Assembly: GCF_014930365.1 (NCBI RefSeq)
Contig: NZ_JABXWI010000007.1
Span: 452,842 to 516,841, forward strand
Direction: 5' to 3'
DNA from: Streptomyces caniscabiei
Lineage (GTDB): Bacteria > Actinomycetota > Actinomycetes > Streptomycetales > Streptomycetaceae
Length of the DNA: 64,000 nucleotides
Shown here: positions 45,011 to 54,119 of the stretch, piece by piece
How the letters are laid out: each line of letters opens with the position of its first letter
Position numbering within the stretch: the first letter of the stretch is position 1
Position numbers and translations under genes: made by a program
The notes under the pieces: generated by a model
What the model was told of the DNA's origin: nothing
The model's input: only the letters and a program-made list of their open reading frames with translations
The model's database searches: none

Positions 45011-48000
45011 ATGGCACGCGGACTGACCGAGATCACCGAGAACCAGTGGCGTCAGGCCCTGGAACAGGCGCTGCTGCCTCGCATCGCCTCCGTGCTGCGA
45101 CGGCGGGAAGCCGGCCACTGCATGCGCGTCGAAGGGCTTCAGGCCGACGTGGCAGTGAGCCTGACCCGCAGGCTGCACACCGCGGTTCCCGAGGCCCAGG
45201 TTCACGTCCTCGACGCAGGAACGCTGGGACCCGACGCTGATGATGTGACCATCACAAGCACCCGGCTTGTGGAACTGCGCAACCCCGACGACACCGGGGC
45301 GCTACGGTCCCCGCTGCTGGTCTTCGTTCCGCCCGGCACCCGTGCCAGCGCGGAGGACTCCTTCTCCACCGCCACCTTCGAGGAACTGCTGCTGGACGAC
45401 GTGCACGTGGCTCTGCGGCAGACCCTGCTCGGCCAGGTGCCCGAGGCTTTGCGTTCGTCCGTCACGGAGTTGCTCGGCTCCCCGGCAGCCGGAGGGCCGA
45501 AGGGCACCGACGCCCAGGCCGCCGTGCGATATCTGCTCACGCTCCGGGAGAACCACCATCACCCGGAGTCCGCGGGCGCGGCCGTCTACCTGCTCGGCCT
45601 CATTCCCGACTTCCGGCTCTTCTCCGATCCTGCGCTGGTCGGGCACAAGAGCAAACGCAACCGCCGTGTCGTGGACGCACTCAGCGACAACGCCGCCACC
45701 CCCCGACAGCGGGTCCTCGCCCTGGGTCTGCCCCGGACCAGCTCGGAACAACAGACCTTCGTGAAGCGCCTGGTCGCCTTCGCGGGACGCACCTCGTTCG
45801 CCGAGCCCCGGGACTGGTGCCGGGCCATCGCGATCGAACCAGGTAACTGGCCGCTGGCCTTCCACCACTGGCCGGAAGAGCAGGACCGTAGCGACCAGCG
45901 GATCACCGTGGAAGTGGCCGAGCTGACAGCCCTGCCGAAGGTCGGCGACAGCGACGAGGACCTCCGTAACCACCCCGTCCTGGAACGGGTCTTCGGAGCC
46001 CGCTACCTGCTGCCCGGCGGGCTGTCCGCCCTGCCGGTGTCGTTCACCGTGGACCCCGACGCCCGCACCGTCAACGGGCTCGCGCATTTCAAGGTGGAGA
46101 TCTACTCGGAATCGGTGGGCGAAGGCGGTGACGAGGACGATGAGAGCTCGGTGGCGGTCAGCCCCACAGGGCTCACCGCGACCTTCTCAGCGAACCGCCG
46201 CACCACCAAGAACGTGCACAAGACGCAGGTGAAGCTGAAGCGCGGACGCCGGGCCACCGAATGGGAGGAAGGCTGGCACTTCGTCCGGGTCACGCCGCTG
46301 GACGACCGTGGCCAGCCCTTGCCCGTGCCCCGAACCGGCCAGGCACGACGGACGGACGAGAGCGACCGTTTCTACGTGGTGCCGGAAGGCGAATTCGACG
46401 AGCCGCCGGCCCCCCGCGTTCAGCACGCTTCCGGCGTCGCCCAGGCCCTCAATCGTCTGCGGTTCACCGCTCGGGCGGAGGGACGCGACCCCGAGCGTGT
46501 CACCTGCCGCGATGTCACCTGGGCTACGACGGGAACCAAGACCCGCTCACTGCGTGCCTCCTTCGGCTCAGGAGCACCTTTCCTCTTCGACTTGCCGCTG
46601 TGGCTCGCCGAGGCCCAACAGTGGTTGCTGGGCCGTCCGGACTACCTGACCGGCCCCATGGTCGAGATCGATGCGGCGGACGGAGCACACCTTCGCCTCG
46701 ATGTATCGCCCGCAGCACGCCAGGCCGATGTGACAGCCCCATTTACCACGTTCCTGCACACGCGCGCCGTCCTCTTTTCGGCCATCACCGGGGAGTCGAC
46801 CGGCGAGGACACCCAGGTGGTGGAGGGCAAGGACCCCCGCGAACTGCGTCCCCTGACCGAGGCCTACGCGGAGGCCTATCTGAACGCGCTGGCGGCCTGC
46901 CTGCGCGCCCTCGACGATCCGTACGAACGAGAGACGGACACGCACCGCCGCGAGCTCCATCTGCTGGTGCGTACCGACACGCTCCCCGTGACTCTGGCGA
47001 CCCCGGACGGCAACCGCTTGGATGCCGTGCTCGTGGCACCCACACACCCCCTACGGATGCTATGGGAAAGCGGCCATGCCGCTCTGGCCGACCACTGGCT
47101 CGGTGAAGCGGAACACGAGGACAGGGCGGCCGTCCTGGAACGGCTCGAAGCGCTGGAACGGAGACTTGCCCCGCTCGGCTTCCCGCTCACCGTGCCGCTC
47201 GGCACGGGAGAACTCACCTTTGCGGTCGGCCTTCTGACCGACTACTGGCAGGTCTGTCTGCCCAGCGAGACCGAGAACCCACGCGGAACGGTCGCCCGGA
47301 TCGCCACGGCACTGGGCGCGGACGGCGCGGCCGCCACAAGCGGCGATGTCACCGGCGCGGATCTCGCAGACCGCGTCGAGCGATACATCCGCCTCCACCC
47401 CTACGCCGACTGCCTGATCATCAACGCGGTGGGTGCCGGGCGAGGCGAACTGCTCACCGACATGCTCACCGCCCTCCAGGAGCGCCGCCACCTCGCCCAC
47501 CTGCGGTACACGGTGCGACTGTTCACCCCGACTCCCGACGATCCCTGGGCAGGGGCCGCCCTCACCGACCTCTTCGCCCCCGGGGACGGGGCACGCACCG
47601 CGGCGGCCGAGGCCTTCTCCACGCCGGGTGATCCACTGCGCCCGAAGCTGTCGGTGGTCGTCCGGGATCTCGCCGACCTGACTTCGGCCGCCGAGGGCTT
47701 TCCCGCGCACCTCACTCTCCTGTTCGCTCCGTTCGGCGGAGAGCGCCACGACATCGCTCCCGGCCGGCCTGGTTCCGGCCGGGCCGCCGTTCACGGACTC
47801 GTCCAGGAGATGACCAGCCACTACAGCGAGGACGGCGGATCGGCGGTCTGGAGCCGCCGTCCCCGACACGGTGCGACTGACCCCCTGCCCGGGGCGGAGA
47901 TCACCGGAGACCTACTGGCCGCACTGCCCGCCACCCTGTCGGCCGCCGCGGTCGCGGCCACAGCGGGGGAGCCCCGCCCCGGCATGCTGCCCCAGATAAG

Positions 48001-50575
48001 CCTCAGCCTTGGCACGGACGACCGCTCACTGCTGCACGATGTGCACCGTATGAGCGACTGGGTGATCACCGTGGACCGTACGCTCGGCGCCGAGTACTTC
48101 GACCACGGGCGCCGGAACCGAGCTGAGTACGTCATCGACTACAAGGCATCCTCGGTGGCAGGCATGAGCAGCCATGTCGTGGTCTCCTCACGCTCTATCG
48201 ACGAGCTGAGGGCGCTGCTGGAGCCCGTCCTCGCGGACCGTCGGCTCAGCATCGAGCAGCGCCATGTCCGCACCTTTTTCGACCAGTTGCGCGAACTGTC
48301 GGGCAACCTGGCCTTCAAGCTGGCCGCCCTGACTGAAAGCGGGCGCACCGAGGTGGTGGGGCTGGCGCTGGCGCGCCTGTATCTGGAGAACTGCAGCGCG
48401 CTGAGACACCAGATCCTGCTGCCGCTCGACTCGCATCCCGAGCTCTACGCCGAGGAGCAGCGGCGCTCGGCCGCAGGCGACACCGCGGTCAGACTGCACC
48501 GTACCGATCTGGCCTTGTTCGACCTGGATGCCGAACGCGCGACCATCACCTGCCGACTGGTGGAGGTCAAGTGCTTCACGGGTTCGGGCGGCTTGGCAGC
48601 CCTCGAGTCGACACGGCAGCGGATCCGCACACAGTTGGACAACACCCGGCGCGTCCTCACCAGCTTGTTCGATCCGTCCGTCTCCCGCAGCGACCGTCCA
48701 CTGCAGAACGTCGCACTGCGCACGCTGCTGGGGCACTACCTCGCGCGCGCGGATCGGTACGGCTTCTTTTCTGGGAAGTCCCGGGACGAGGCACGCTGGC
48801 TTCTCGATCACCTGGACCATCACTTCACCTGGGAGTTCACCGCTACAGGACTGGTCTTCGACCTGTCAGCCAACGGACTGGACGTCGATGCCGAGAGCGG
48901 CATCACTTACCACCGGGTCGGCCGGGACCACGCGCTGCGGTTGCTTGATGAGATTCGGACGGAGTACCTGCGAGGACCGGCCGAGGCGGCGGAGAAGTCC
49001 GGGACAGCAGGGGAGGACGAAACAGACACGGACTGTGCCGACCTGTTGTCGGGCACTGCCGGGCCGACGACCCTCATGGATGCGAATGCTGCGGCGCTTG
49101 CCACGCTCAGGCCGCGCGAACGCGAGCGGATCGTGCCGGACGAACCCGGGCCTCTTCCTTTGGATGCCGACGGTGAGGAGCCGGGGAACGGAGACGAGCT
49201 CCGCACAGCGAATACAGAGGAGCTCTTCGCCGAGACAGCGCCCGAGGAGGCCGATGATCTGTCACCTGAGCCGCAGCAGAGCGAAGGTGCCGCACACAGG
49301 GAGAGGGAAGCGTCACCATCAGCTCCGACAGATGCGACAGAGGACAAGAGGGATGACAGCGCTGCCGATGCACACGAAATCACAGCCGATGTGGTACTCG
49401 GAGTTGCTCAGCCCTCACCACAGTTCGGACTGCTCGGCAATGCCGCAGGCCGTCAGGTCGCTCTGGACCTCTACGAGACCCACACGATGAGTCTGTTCGG
49501 GGTGCAGGGCGGCGGCAAGAGCTACACGCTGGGCGCCATCCTGGAGATGGCCAGTCGGCCCGTCCCGGGGATCAATCGGCTTGCCAAGCCGCTGGCAAGC
49601 ATGGTGTTCCACTACAGCGAGACGTCCGACTACGCCCCCGAATTCACCAGCATGATCCGTCCCAACGACGACAAGGCGCAGCGGGCCGTTCTGCGGCTGC
49701 GTTACGGTGCTGAGCCGGTTGGGTTGGAGGACGTGATGATGCTCGTCCCCACGGAGAACCTAGAAGACCGGAGGGAAGAATTTCCGGACCTGGAGATCCG
49801 GCCGCTGACCTTCGCCTCTTCCGAGCTGAAGATGAGCCACTGGCGATTTCTCATGGGGGCCGTGGGTAATCAGGCCACCTACATTCGGCAGGTCAACCGG
49901 ATCATCAAAGAGAACCGCAAGGACCTCACTCTCGAAGCTATCCGCAATGGTATCGAGGATTCCGAGCTTGCCGATCACCTCAAGAAGCAGGCCAAGGCAA
50001 GACTGGAACTGGCGGGGAGCTTCGTCGACGACACCGCCAGGCTGTGTGATCTGGTGCGGCCCGGACGGCTGATCATCGTCGATGTGCGCTCCGACGACAT
50101 CGAGAAAAGTGATGCACTCGGCTTGTTCGTCGTGCTGATGCAGTTGTTTGCAGAGGCGCGTCAGGGACAAGAGAAATTCAACAAGCTGGTCGTCTTCGAC
50201 GAGGCGCACAAGTATGCGGACAGTGGGGACTTGGTGGCAGGGCTCGTCTCGAGTGTTCGCGAAATGCGGCACAAGGGTATGTCCGTCATCGTCGCGAGCC
50301 AGGACCCGCCGTCCGTTCCGACCGCATTGATTGAGCTGTCCAGTGAAATCGTGTTGCACAAGTTCACCTCACCGGCGTGGCTCAAGTACCTACAGAAGGT
50401 GAACACCGCGCTGGGTGGCCTCACGCCGCAGAAGATGGCGGCTCTGCAGCCGGGGGAGGCCTATCTCTGGTCGAGCAAGGCGACTGACGAGGCCTTCACT
50501 CAGGGAACCGTAAAGGTCCTGTGCCGCCCGCGGGTCACTGAGCACGGAGGCGGGACCAGAACGGCCTTCGACTGA
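45011..50575 (+). CDS. 1854-residue protein with PD-(D/E)xK-like motif and C-terminal HerA-type ATPase (MAD8-like)
   Basis: It starts at ATG 45011 with GGAGA upstream. The first ~1100 residues show no family I can name. Near residues 1163-1186, ALFDLDAERATITCRLVEVK gives the Asp and ExK of a PD-(D/E)xK nuclease. An acidic, low-complexity linker follows (~1330-1465). The C-terminal ATPase has Walker A FGVQGGGKSYTLG near 1497, Walker B KLVVFDEAHKYAD near 1727 and the HerA/DUF87-like VREMRHKGMSVIVASQDPPS. It should be a DNA translocase or pump with nuclease capacity. The 3' third is lower in GC. A perfect terminator follows. Confidence 0.85.
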   Translation: MARGLTEITENQWRQALEQALLPRIASVLRRREAGHCMRVEGLQADVAVSLTRRLHTAVPEAQVHVLDAGTLGPDADDVTITSTRLVELRNPDDTGALRSPLLVFVPPGTRASAEDSFSTATFEELLLDDVHVALRQTLLGQVPEALRSSVTELLGSPAAGGPKGTDAQAAVRYLLTLRENHHHPESAGAAVYLLGLIPDFRLFSDPALVGHKSKRNRRVVDALSDNAATPRQRVLALGLPRTSSEQQTFVKRLVAFAGRTSFAEPRDWCRAIAIEPGNWPLAFHHWPEEQDRSDQRITVEVAELTALPKVGDSDEDLRNHPVLERVFGARYLLPGGLSALPVSFTVDPDARTVNGLAHFKVEIYSESVGEGGDEDDESSVAVSPTGLTATFSANRRTTKNVHKTQVKLKRGRRATEWEEGWHFVRVTPLDDRGQPLPVPRTGQARRTDESDRFYVVPEGEFDEPPAPRVQHASGVAQALNRLRFTARAEGRDPERVTCRDVTWATTGTKTRSLRASFGSGAPFLFDLPLWLAEAQQWLLGRPDYLTGPMVEIDAADGAHLRLDVSPAARQADVTAPFTTFLHTRAVLFSAITGESTGEDTQVVEGKDPRELRPLTEAYAEAYLNALAACLRALDDPYERETDTHRRELHLLVRTDTLPVTLATPDGNRLDAVLVAPTHPLRMLWESGHAALADHWLGEAEHEDRAAVLERLEALERRLAPLGFPLTVPLGTGELTFAVGLLTDYWQVCLPSETENPRGTVARIATALGADGAAATSGDVTGADLADRVERYIRLHPYADCLIINAVGAGRGELLTDMLTALQERRHLAHLRYTVRLFTPTPDDPWAGAALTDLFAPGDGARTAAAEAFSTPGDPLRPKLSVVVRDLADLTSAAEGFPAHLTLLFAPFGGERHDIAPGRPGSGRAAVHGLVQEMTSHYSEDGGSAVWSRRPRHGATDPLPGAEITGDLLAALPATLSAAAVAATAGEPRPGMLPQISLSLGTDDRSLLHDVHRMSDWVITVDRTLGAEYFDHGRRNRAEYVIDYKASSVAGMSSHVVVSSRSIDELRALLEPVLADRRLSIEQRHVRTFFDQLRELSGNLAFKLAALTESGRTEVVGLALARLYLENCSALRHQILLPLDSHPELYAEEQRRSAAGDTAVRLHRTDLALFDLDAERATITCRLVEVKCFTGSGGLAALESTRQRIRTQLDNTRRVLTSLFDPSVSRSDRPLQNVALRTLLGHYLARADRYGFFSGKSRDEARWLLDHLDHHFTWEFTATGLVFDLSANGLDVDAESGITYHRVGRDHALRLLDEIRTEYLRGPAEAAEKSGTAGEDETDTDCADLLSGTAGPTTLMDANAAALATLRPRERERIVPDEPGPLPLDADGEEPGNGDELRTANTEELFAETAPEEADDLSPEPQQSEGAAHREREASPSAPTDATEDKRDDSAADAHEITADVVLGVAQPSPQFGLLGNAAGRQVALDLYETHTMSLFGVQGGGKSYTLGAILEMASRPVPGINRLAKPLASMVFHYSETSDYAPEFTSMIRPNDDKAQRAVLRLRYGAEPVGLEDVMMLVPTENLEDRREEFPDLEIRPLTFASSELKMSHWRFLMGAVGNQATYIRQVNRIIKENRKDLTLEAIRNGIEDSELADHLKKQAKARLELAGSFVDDTARLCDLVRPGRLIIVDVRSDDIEKSDALGLFVVLMQLFAEARQGQEKFNKLVVFDEAHKYADSGDLVAGLVSSVREMRHKGMSVIVASQDPPSVPTALIELSSEIVLHKFTSPAWLKYLQKVNTALGGLTPQKMAALQPGEAYLWSSKATDEAFTQGTVKVLCRPRVTEHGGGTRTAFD

Positions 50576-50590
50576 CAGATAGTGGAAAGC

Positions 50591-50620
50591 AGGTGGCCCC
50601 GGAGTATGCCGGGGCCACCT
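50591..50620. terminator. bidirectional terminator at the right edge of the island
   Basis: Perfect 12-base arms AGGTGGCCCCGG / CCGGGGCCACCT with a 6-nt loop, between the giant ATPase and the convergent aldehyde dehydrogenase gene. Confidence 0.85.
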
Positions 50621-50647
50621 GAATCGGGCTTCTGCGGAGCCACTCGA

Positions 50648-51535
50648 TCAGTAGCTGGACCCCGACGCGCCCAGCGACCCCGTCGGGTGCCAGACCGTCT
50701 TCGTCTCCAGGAACGCCGTCATGCGGTCGGTGCCGGGCGTGGTCGACCAGTCGTCCACAGGCTGTGGACGCAGGACGCGCTTGAGGTTGTCGGCCGCGGC
50801 GATCTCCAGCTCCTTCGCCAGGACCTCGTCCGCGCCGGCCAGGTCGATCGCGTTGACGTCCTGGTGGGCCGCGAGGGGCGTCGCGATCTCCGACGTACGG
50901 CCCGAGAGGACGTTGACCACGCCGCCGGGGACGTCGGAGGTGGCCAGGACCTCGCCGAGGGAGAGGGCCGGCAGCGGGGACCTCTCGCTCGCGACCACGA
51001 CCGCGGTGTTGCCGGTCGCGATCACGGGGGCCAGCACCGAGACCAGGCCCAGGAACGACGACTCCTGGGGGGCCAGGACGGCGACGACGCCGGTCGGTTC
51101 GGGGGAGGAGAGGTTGAAGTACGGGCCCGCGACCGGGTTCGCGCCGCCGACCACCTGGGCGATCTTGTCGGTCCAGCCCGCGTACCAGACCCAGCGGTCG
51201 ATCGTGGCCTCCACCTGGGCCGCGGCCTTCGACTTCGACAGGCCCTCCGCGTCGGCGACCTCCGAGACGAACTGCGCCCTGCGGCCCTCCAGCATCTCGG
51301 CGACGCGGTAGAGGACCTGGCCCCGGTTGTACGCCGTCGCGCCGGACCAGCCGCCGAACGCCTTGCGCGCGGCCACGACCGCGTCACGGGCGTCCTTGCG
51401 GGAGGAGAGCGGCGCGTTCGCCAGCCAGTTGTCCTTCGCGTCGGTCACTTCGTACACCCGGCCGCTCTCGGAACGCGGGAACTTCCCGCCGACGTACAGC
51501 TTGTAGGTCTTGAAAACAGACAGGCGGTCAGACAT
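50648..51535 (-). CDS. aldehyde-dehydrogenase-like protein without catalytic domain
   Basis: The 295-residue protein matches the N-terminal, NAD-binding part of aldehyde dehydrogenases (YKLYVGGKFPRSESGRVYEV, KAFGGWSGATAYNRGQVLYR, VATGNTAVVVASER-type region), but stops before the catalytic Cys and ends with a distinct Trp/His/Gly/Ser tail (GRMTAFLETKTVWHP-like). The LELGG and Cys motifs are absent. It overlaps the full-length ALDH by 8 bases. A non-catalytic partner subunit or cofactor-binding regulator is plausible. No frameshift is seen, so it looks maintained rather than broken. Confidence 0.85.
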   Translation of the reverse strand: MSDRLSVFKTYKLYVGGKFPRSESGRVYEVTDAKDNWLANAPLSSRKDARDAVVAARKAFGGWSGATAYNRGQVLYRVAEMLEGRRAQFVSEVADAEGLSKSKAAAQVEATIDRWVWYAGWTDKIAQVVGGANPVAGPYFNLSSPEPTGVVAVLAPQESSFLGLVSVLAPVIATGNTAVVVASERSPLPALSLGEVLATSDVPGGVVNVLSGRTSEIATPLAAHQDVNAIDLAGADEVLAKELEIAAADNLKRVLRPQPVDDWSTTPGTDRMTAFLETKTVWHPTGSLGASGSSY

Positions 51536-52964
51536 CGAGGTACGCCTCCAGGCCGTGGCGGCCGCCCTCGCGGCCGAAGCCCGACTCCTTGTAGCCGCCG
51601 AACGGCGACGTCGGGTCGAACTTGTTGAACGTGTTGGACCAGACGACGCCCGCGCGCAGCTTGTTCGCCACGGCCAGGATCCGGGAGCCCTTCTCGGTCC
51701 AGATGCCCGCCGAGAGGCCGTACTGGGTGTTGTTGGCCTTGGCGACCGCCTCGTCCGGGGTGCGGAAGGTGAGGACGGAGAGGACCGGACCGAAGATCTC
51801 GTCGCGGGCGATGGTGTGCGCCTGCGTGACGTTCGTGAAGAGCGTCGGGGCGAACCAGTAGCCGGAGGTGGGCAGTTCGCAGGCCGGGGACCAGCGCTCG
51901 GCGCCCTCCGACTCGCCGCGCTCGACGAGCGAGGTGATCCGGGTCAGCTGCTCCTCGGAGTTGATCGCGCCGATGTCCGTGTTCTTGTCCAGCGGGTCGC
52001 CGAGGCGGAGGGTGGAGAGCCTCCGCTTCAGGGAGTCGAGGAGTTCCTCCTGGATCGACTCCTGGACGAGGAGGCGGCTGCCCGCGCAGCAGACCTGGCC
52101 CTGGTTGAAGAAGATGCCGTTGACGATGCCCTCGACGGCCTGGTCGATGGGGGCGTCGTCGAAGACGATGTTCGCGCCCTTGCCGCCCAGTTCGAGGGTG
52201 AGCTTCTTGCGGGTGCCCGCGACCGTCTTCGCGATCTGCTTGCCGACCGCCGTGGAGCCCGTGAAGGCGACCTTGTTCACGTCCGGGTGCGCGACCAGCG
52301 CCGCGCCCGTGTCGCCGTATCCGGGGAGGATGTTGACGACGCCCTTCGGGAGGCCCGCCTGGCGGCAGACGTCGGCGAAGAAGAGGGCCGACAGGGGGGT
52401 CGTCTCGGCGGGCTTCAGGACCACCGTGTTGCCGGTCGCCAGGGCCGGGGCGATCTTCCACGCCAGCATCAGGAGCGGGAAGTTCCAGGGGATGACCTGG
52501 CCCGCCACGCCGAGGGGGCGGGGGTTCGCGCCGAAGCCGGCGTGGTCGAGCTTGTCGGCCCAGCCCGCGTAGTAGAAGAAGTGCGCGGCGACCAGGGGGA
52601 GGTCGGCGTCGCGGGTCTCCTTGATCGGCTTGCCGTTGTCGAGGGTTTCGAGGACGGCCAGCTCGCGGGAGCGCTCCTGGATGATGCGGGCGATGCGGAA
52701 GAGGTACTTCGCGCGCTCCGCGCCCGGGAGGGCCGACCACTTCTCGAACGCCCTGCGGGCCGCCTGCACGGCGCGGTCCACGTCGGCCTCGCCCGCCTGG
52801 GCGATCTCGGAGAGGACCTCCTCGGAGGCGGGGCTGACCGTCTTGAAGACCTTGCCGTCGGCGGCCTCGGTGAACTCGCCGTCGATGAACAGGCCGTAGG
52901 AGGGGGCGATGTCGACGATCGCCCGGGACTCGGGGGCCGGTGCGTATTCGAATGCGGAAGCCAT
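51528..52964 (-). CDS. aldehyde dehydrogenase (likely acetaldehyde from deoxyribose breakdown)
   Basis: The 478-residue protein is full length: FIDGEFTEAADGKVF, the NAD site IPWNFPLLMLAWK, FTGSTAVGKQIAK, LELGGKGANIVFDD with the general-base Glu, and the nucleophile in FFNQGQVCCAGSR. It oxidises an aldehyde with NAD(P)+. Its place directly after deoC (5 bases apart) suggests acetaldehyde, the aldolase product, as substrate, which is inference. Transcribed leftward with deoC from the operator at 53943. Confidence 0.93.
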   Translation of the reverse strand: MASAFEYAPAPESRAIVDIAPSYGLFIDGEFTEAADGKVFKTVSPASEEVLSEIAQAGEADVDRAVQAARRAFEKWSALPGAERAKYLFRIARIIQERSRELAVLETLDNGKPIKETRDADLPLVAAHFFYYAGWADKLDHAGFGANPRPLGVAGQVIPWNFPLLMLAWKIAPALATGNTVVLKPAETTPLSALFFADVCRQAGLPKGVVNILPGYGDTGAALVAHPDVNKVAFTGSTAVGKQIAKTVAGTRKKLTLELGGKGANIVFDDAPIDQAVEGIVNGIFFNQGQVCCAGSRLLVQESIQEELLDSLKRRLSTLRLGDPLDKNTDIGAINSEEQLTRITSLVERGESEGAERWSPACELPTSGYWFAPTLFTNVTQAHTIARDEIFGPVLSVLTFRTPDEAVAKANNTQYGLSAGIWTEKGSRILAVANKLRAGVVWSNTFNKFDPTSPFGGYKESGFGREGGRHGLEAYLDV

Positions 52965-52969
52965 GGGGA

Positions 52970-53923
52970 TCAGTCCACCGTCACGTAGTCGGGGCCGGAG
53001 TAGCGGCCGGTGGCCAGCTTCTGGCGCTGCATCAGCAGGTCGTTGAGGAGCGAGGACGCGCCGAAGCGGAACCAGTGGTTGTCCAGCCAGTCCTCGCCGG
53101 CGGTCTCGTTGACCAGGACGAGGAACTTGATCGCGTCCTTGGTGGTGCGGATGCCGCCGGCGGGCTTCACACCGACCTGGACGCCGGTCTGGGCGCGGAA
53201 GTCGCGGACGGCCTCCAGCATGAGGAGGGTGTTGGCGGGGGTGGCGTTCACCGCGACCTTGCCGGTGGAGGTCTTGATGAAGTCGGCGCCCGCGAGCATG
53301 CCGAGCCAGCTGGCGCGGCGGATGTTGTCGTAGGTCGAGAGTTCGCCCGTCTCGAAGATGACCTTCAGGCGGGCCGAGGCGCCGCAGGCCTCCTTCACCG
53401 CGGTGATCTCCTCGTGGACCTTGAGGTAGTTCCCCGCGAGGAACGCGCCGCGGTCGATGACCATGTCGATCTCGTCGGCGCCGGCGGAGACGGCCTCGCG
53501 GACGTCCGCCAGCTTCACCGCGAGGGAGGCGCGGCCGGCCGGGAAGGCGGTGGCGACGGAGGCGACCTTGACCGTGGAGCCGGCGACGGCGGCCTTCGCG
53601 GCGGGCACCATGTCGGGGTACACGCAGACCGCGGCCGTGGCGGGCGTGGTGCGGTCGGTGGGGTCGGGGAGGACCGCCTTGGCGCCGAGGGACCGGACCT
53701 TGCCGGGGGTGTCCGCGCCTTCCAGGGTCGTCAGGTCGACCATGGAGATGGCCAGGTCGATGGCGTACGCCTTGGCGGTCGTCTTGATGGAACGGGTGCC
53801 GAGGGAGGCGGCGCGCGCCTCCAGGCCGACCGGGTCGACGCCGGGCAGCCCGTGGAGGAAGCGGCGCAGCGTGCTGTCGGACGCGGTGACGTCGGCGAGA
53901 GCGTGGGGTGCAGCTGTGGACAT
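52970..53923 (-). CDS. deoC: deoxyribose-phosphate aldolase
   Basis: The 317-residue protein has the DeoC Schiff-base Lys in DFIKTSTGKVAVNATP, VKPAGGIRTTKDA and an Asp-containing DEIDMVIDRGAFLAG. It cleaves 2-deoxyribose-5-phosphate to glyceraldehyde-3-phosphate and acetaldehyde. ATG 53923 is used; a GTG at 53929, in frame and 6 nt after a TATGCT -10, would make it leaderless. The perfect operator at 53943-53954 lies immediately before that -10. First gene of the deoC-ALDH-ALDH unit. Confidence 0.95.
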   Translation of the reverse strand: MSTAAPHALADVTASDSTLRRFLHGLPGVDPVGLEARAASLGTRSIKTTAKAYAIDLAISMVDLTTLEGADTPGKVRSLGAKAVLPDPTDRTTPATAAVCVYPDMVPAAKAAVAGSTVKVASVATAFPAGRASLAVKLADVREAVSAGADEIDMVIDRGAFLAGNYLKVHEEITAVKEACGASARLKVIFETGELSTYDNIRRASWLGMLAGADFIKTSTGKVAVNATPANTLLMLEAVRDFRAQTGVQVGVKPAGGIRTTKDAIKFLVLVNETAGEDWLDNHWFRFGASSLLNDLLMQRQKLATGRYSGPDYVTVD

Positions 53924-53935
53924 GGTCACCAGACG

Positions 53936-53941
53936 AGCATA
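53936..53941 (-). promoter_or_regulatory. -10 element of deoC
   Basis: TATGCT on the minus strand, 2 bases after the operator and 6 nt before an in-frame GTG. Supports repression by a protein at the operator. Confidence 0.5.
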
Positions 53942-53942
53942 T

Positions 53943-53954
53943 CTACGCGCGTAG
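53943..53954 (-). promoter_or_regulatory. nucleoside-regulon operator copy 5 (before deoC)
   Basis: Perfect CTACGCGCGTAG, overlapping the promoter of the deoC unit. Confidence 0.82.
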
Positions 53955-53999
53955 CAGGTGTACAGCCCCCGGATTGTTCGAACGGGCGCGTGAGGTGGT

Positions 54000-54078
54000 G
54001 GGGGTGCTTGTCGTGTGGCGGGTGCGGGTGGTGTGGGGCTGGTCGCGCAGTTCCCCGCGCCCCTTACGGGCGCGACCT
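54000..54078 (-). repeat. dispersed intergenic element, copy 4
   Basis: Inverted orientation: GGCTGGTCGCGCAGTTCCCC then GCGCCCCTTACGGGCGCG, preceded by GGCGGGTGCGGGTGG. Between divergent deoC and the PH-domain gene. Confidence 0.7.
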
Positions 54079-54119
54079 CGGCTGCGGACAGATGTGCGGC
54101 GTCGGGCAGAATCGGACGT

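Noticed and set aside
31433..50575. Complete BREX or Pgl system
   Set aside because: The NERD-kinase and methyltransferase are reminiscent of it, but no PglZ alkaline-phosphatase-like protein, BrxL or BrxA/B was found.
30689..50620. Prophage or integrative conjugative element
   Set aside because: No integrase, Tra/FtsK-type transfer gene of plasmids, structural phage gene, tRNA or att-like direct repeat could be seen.
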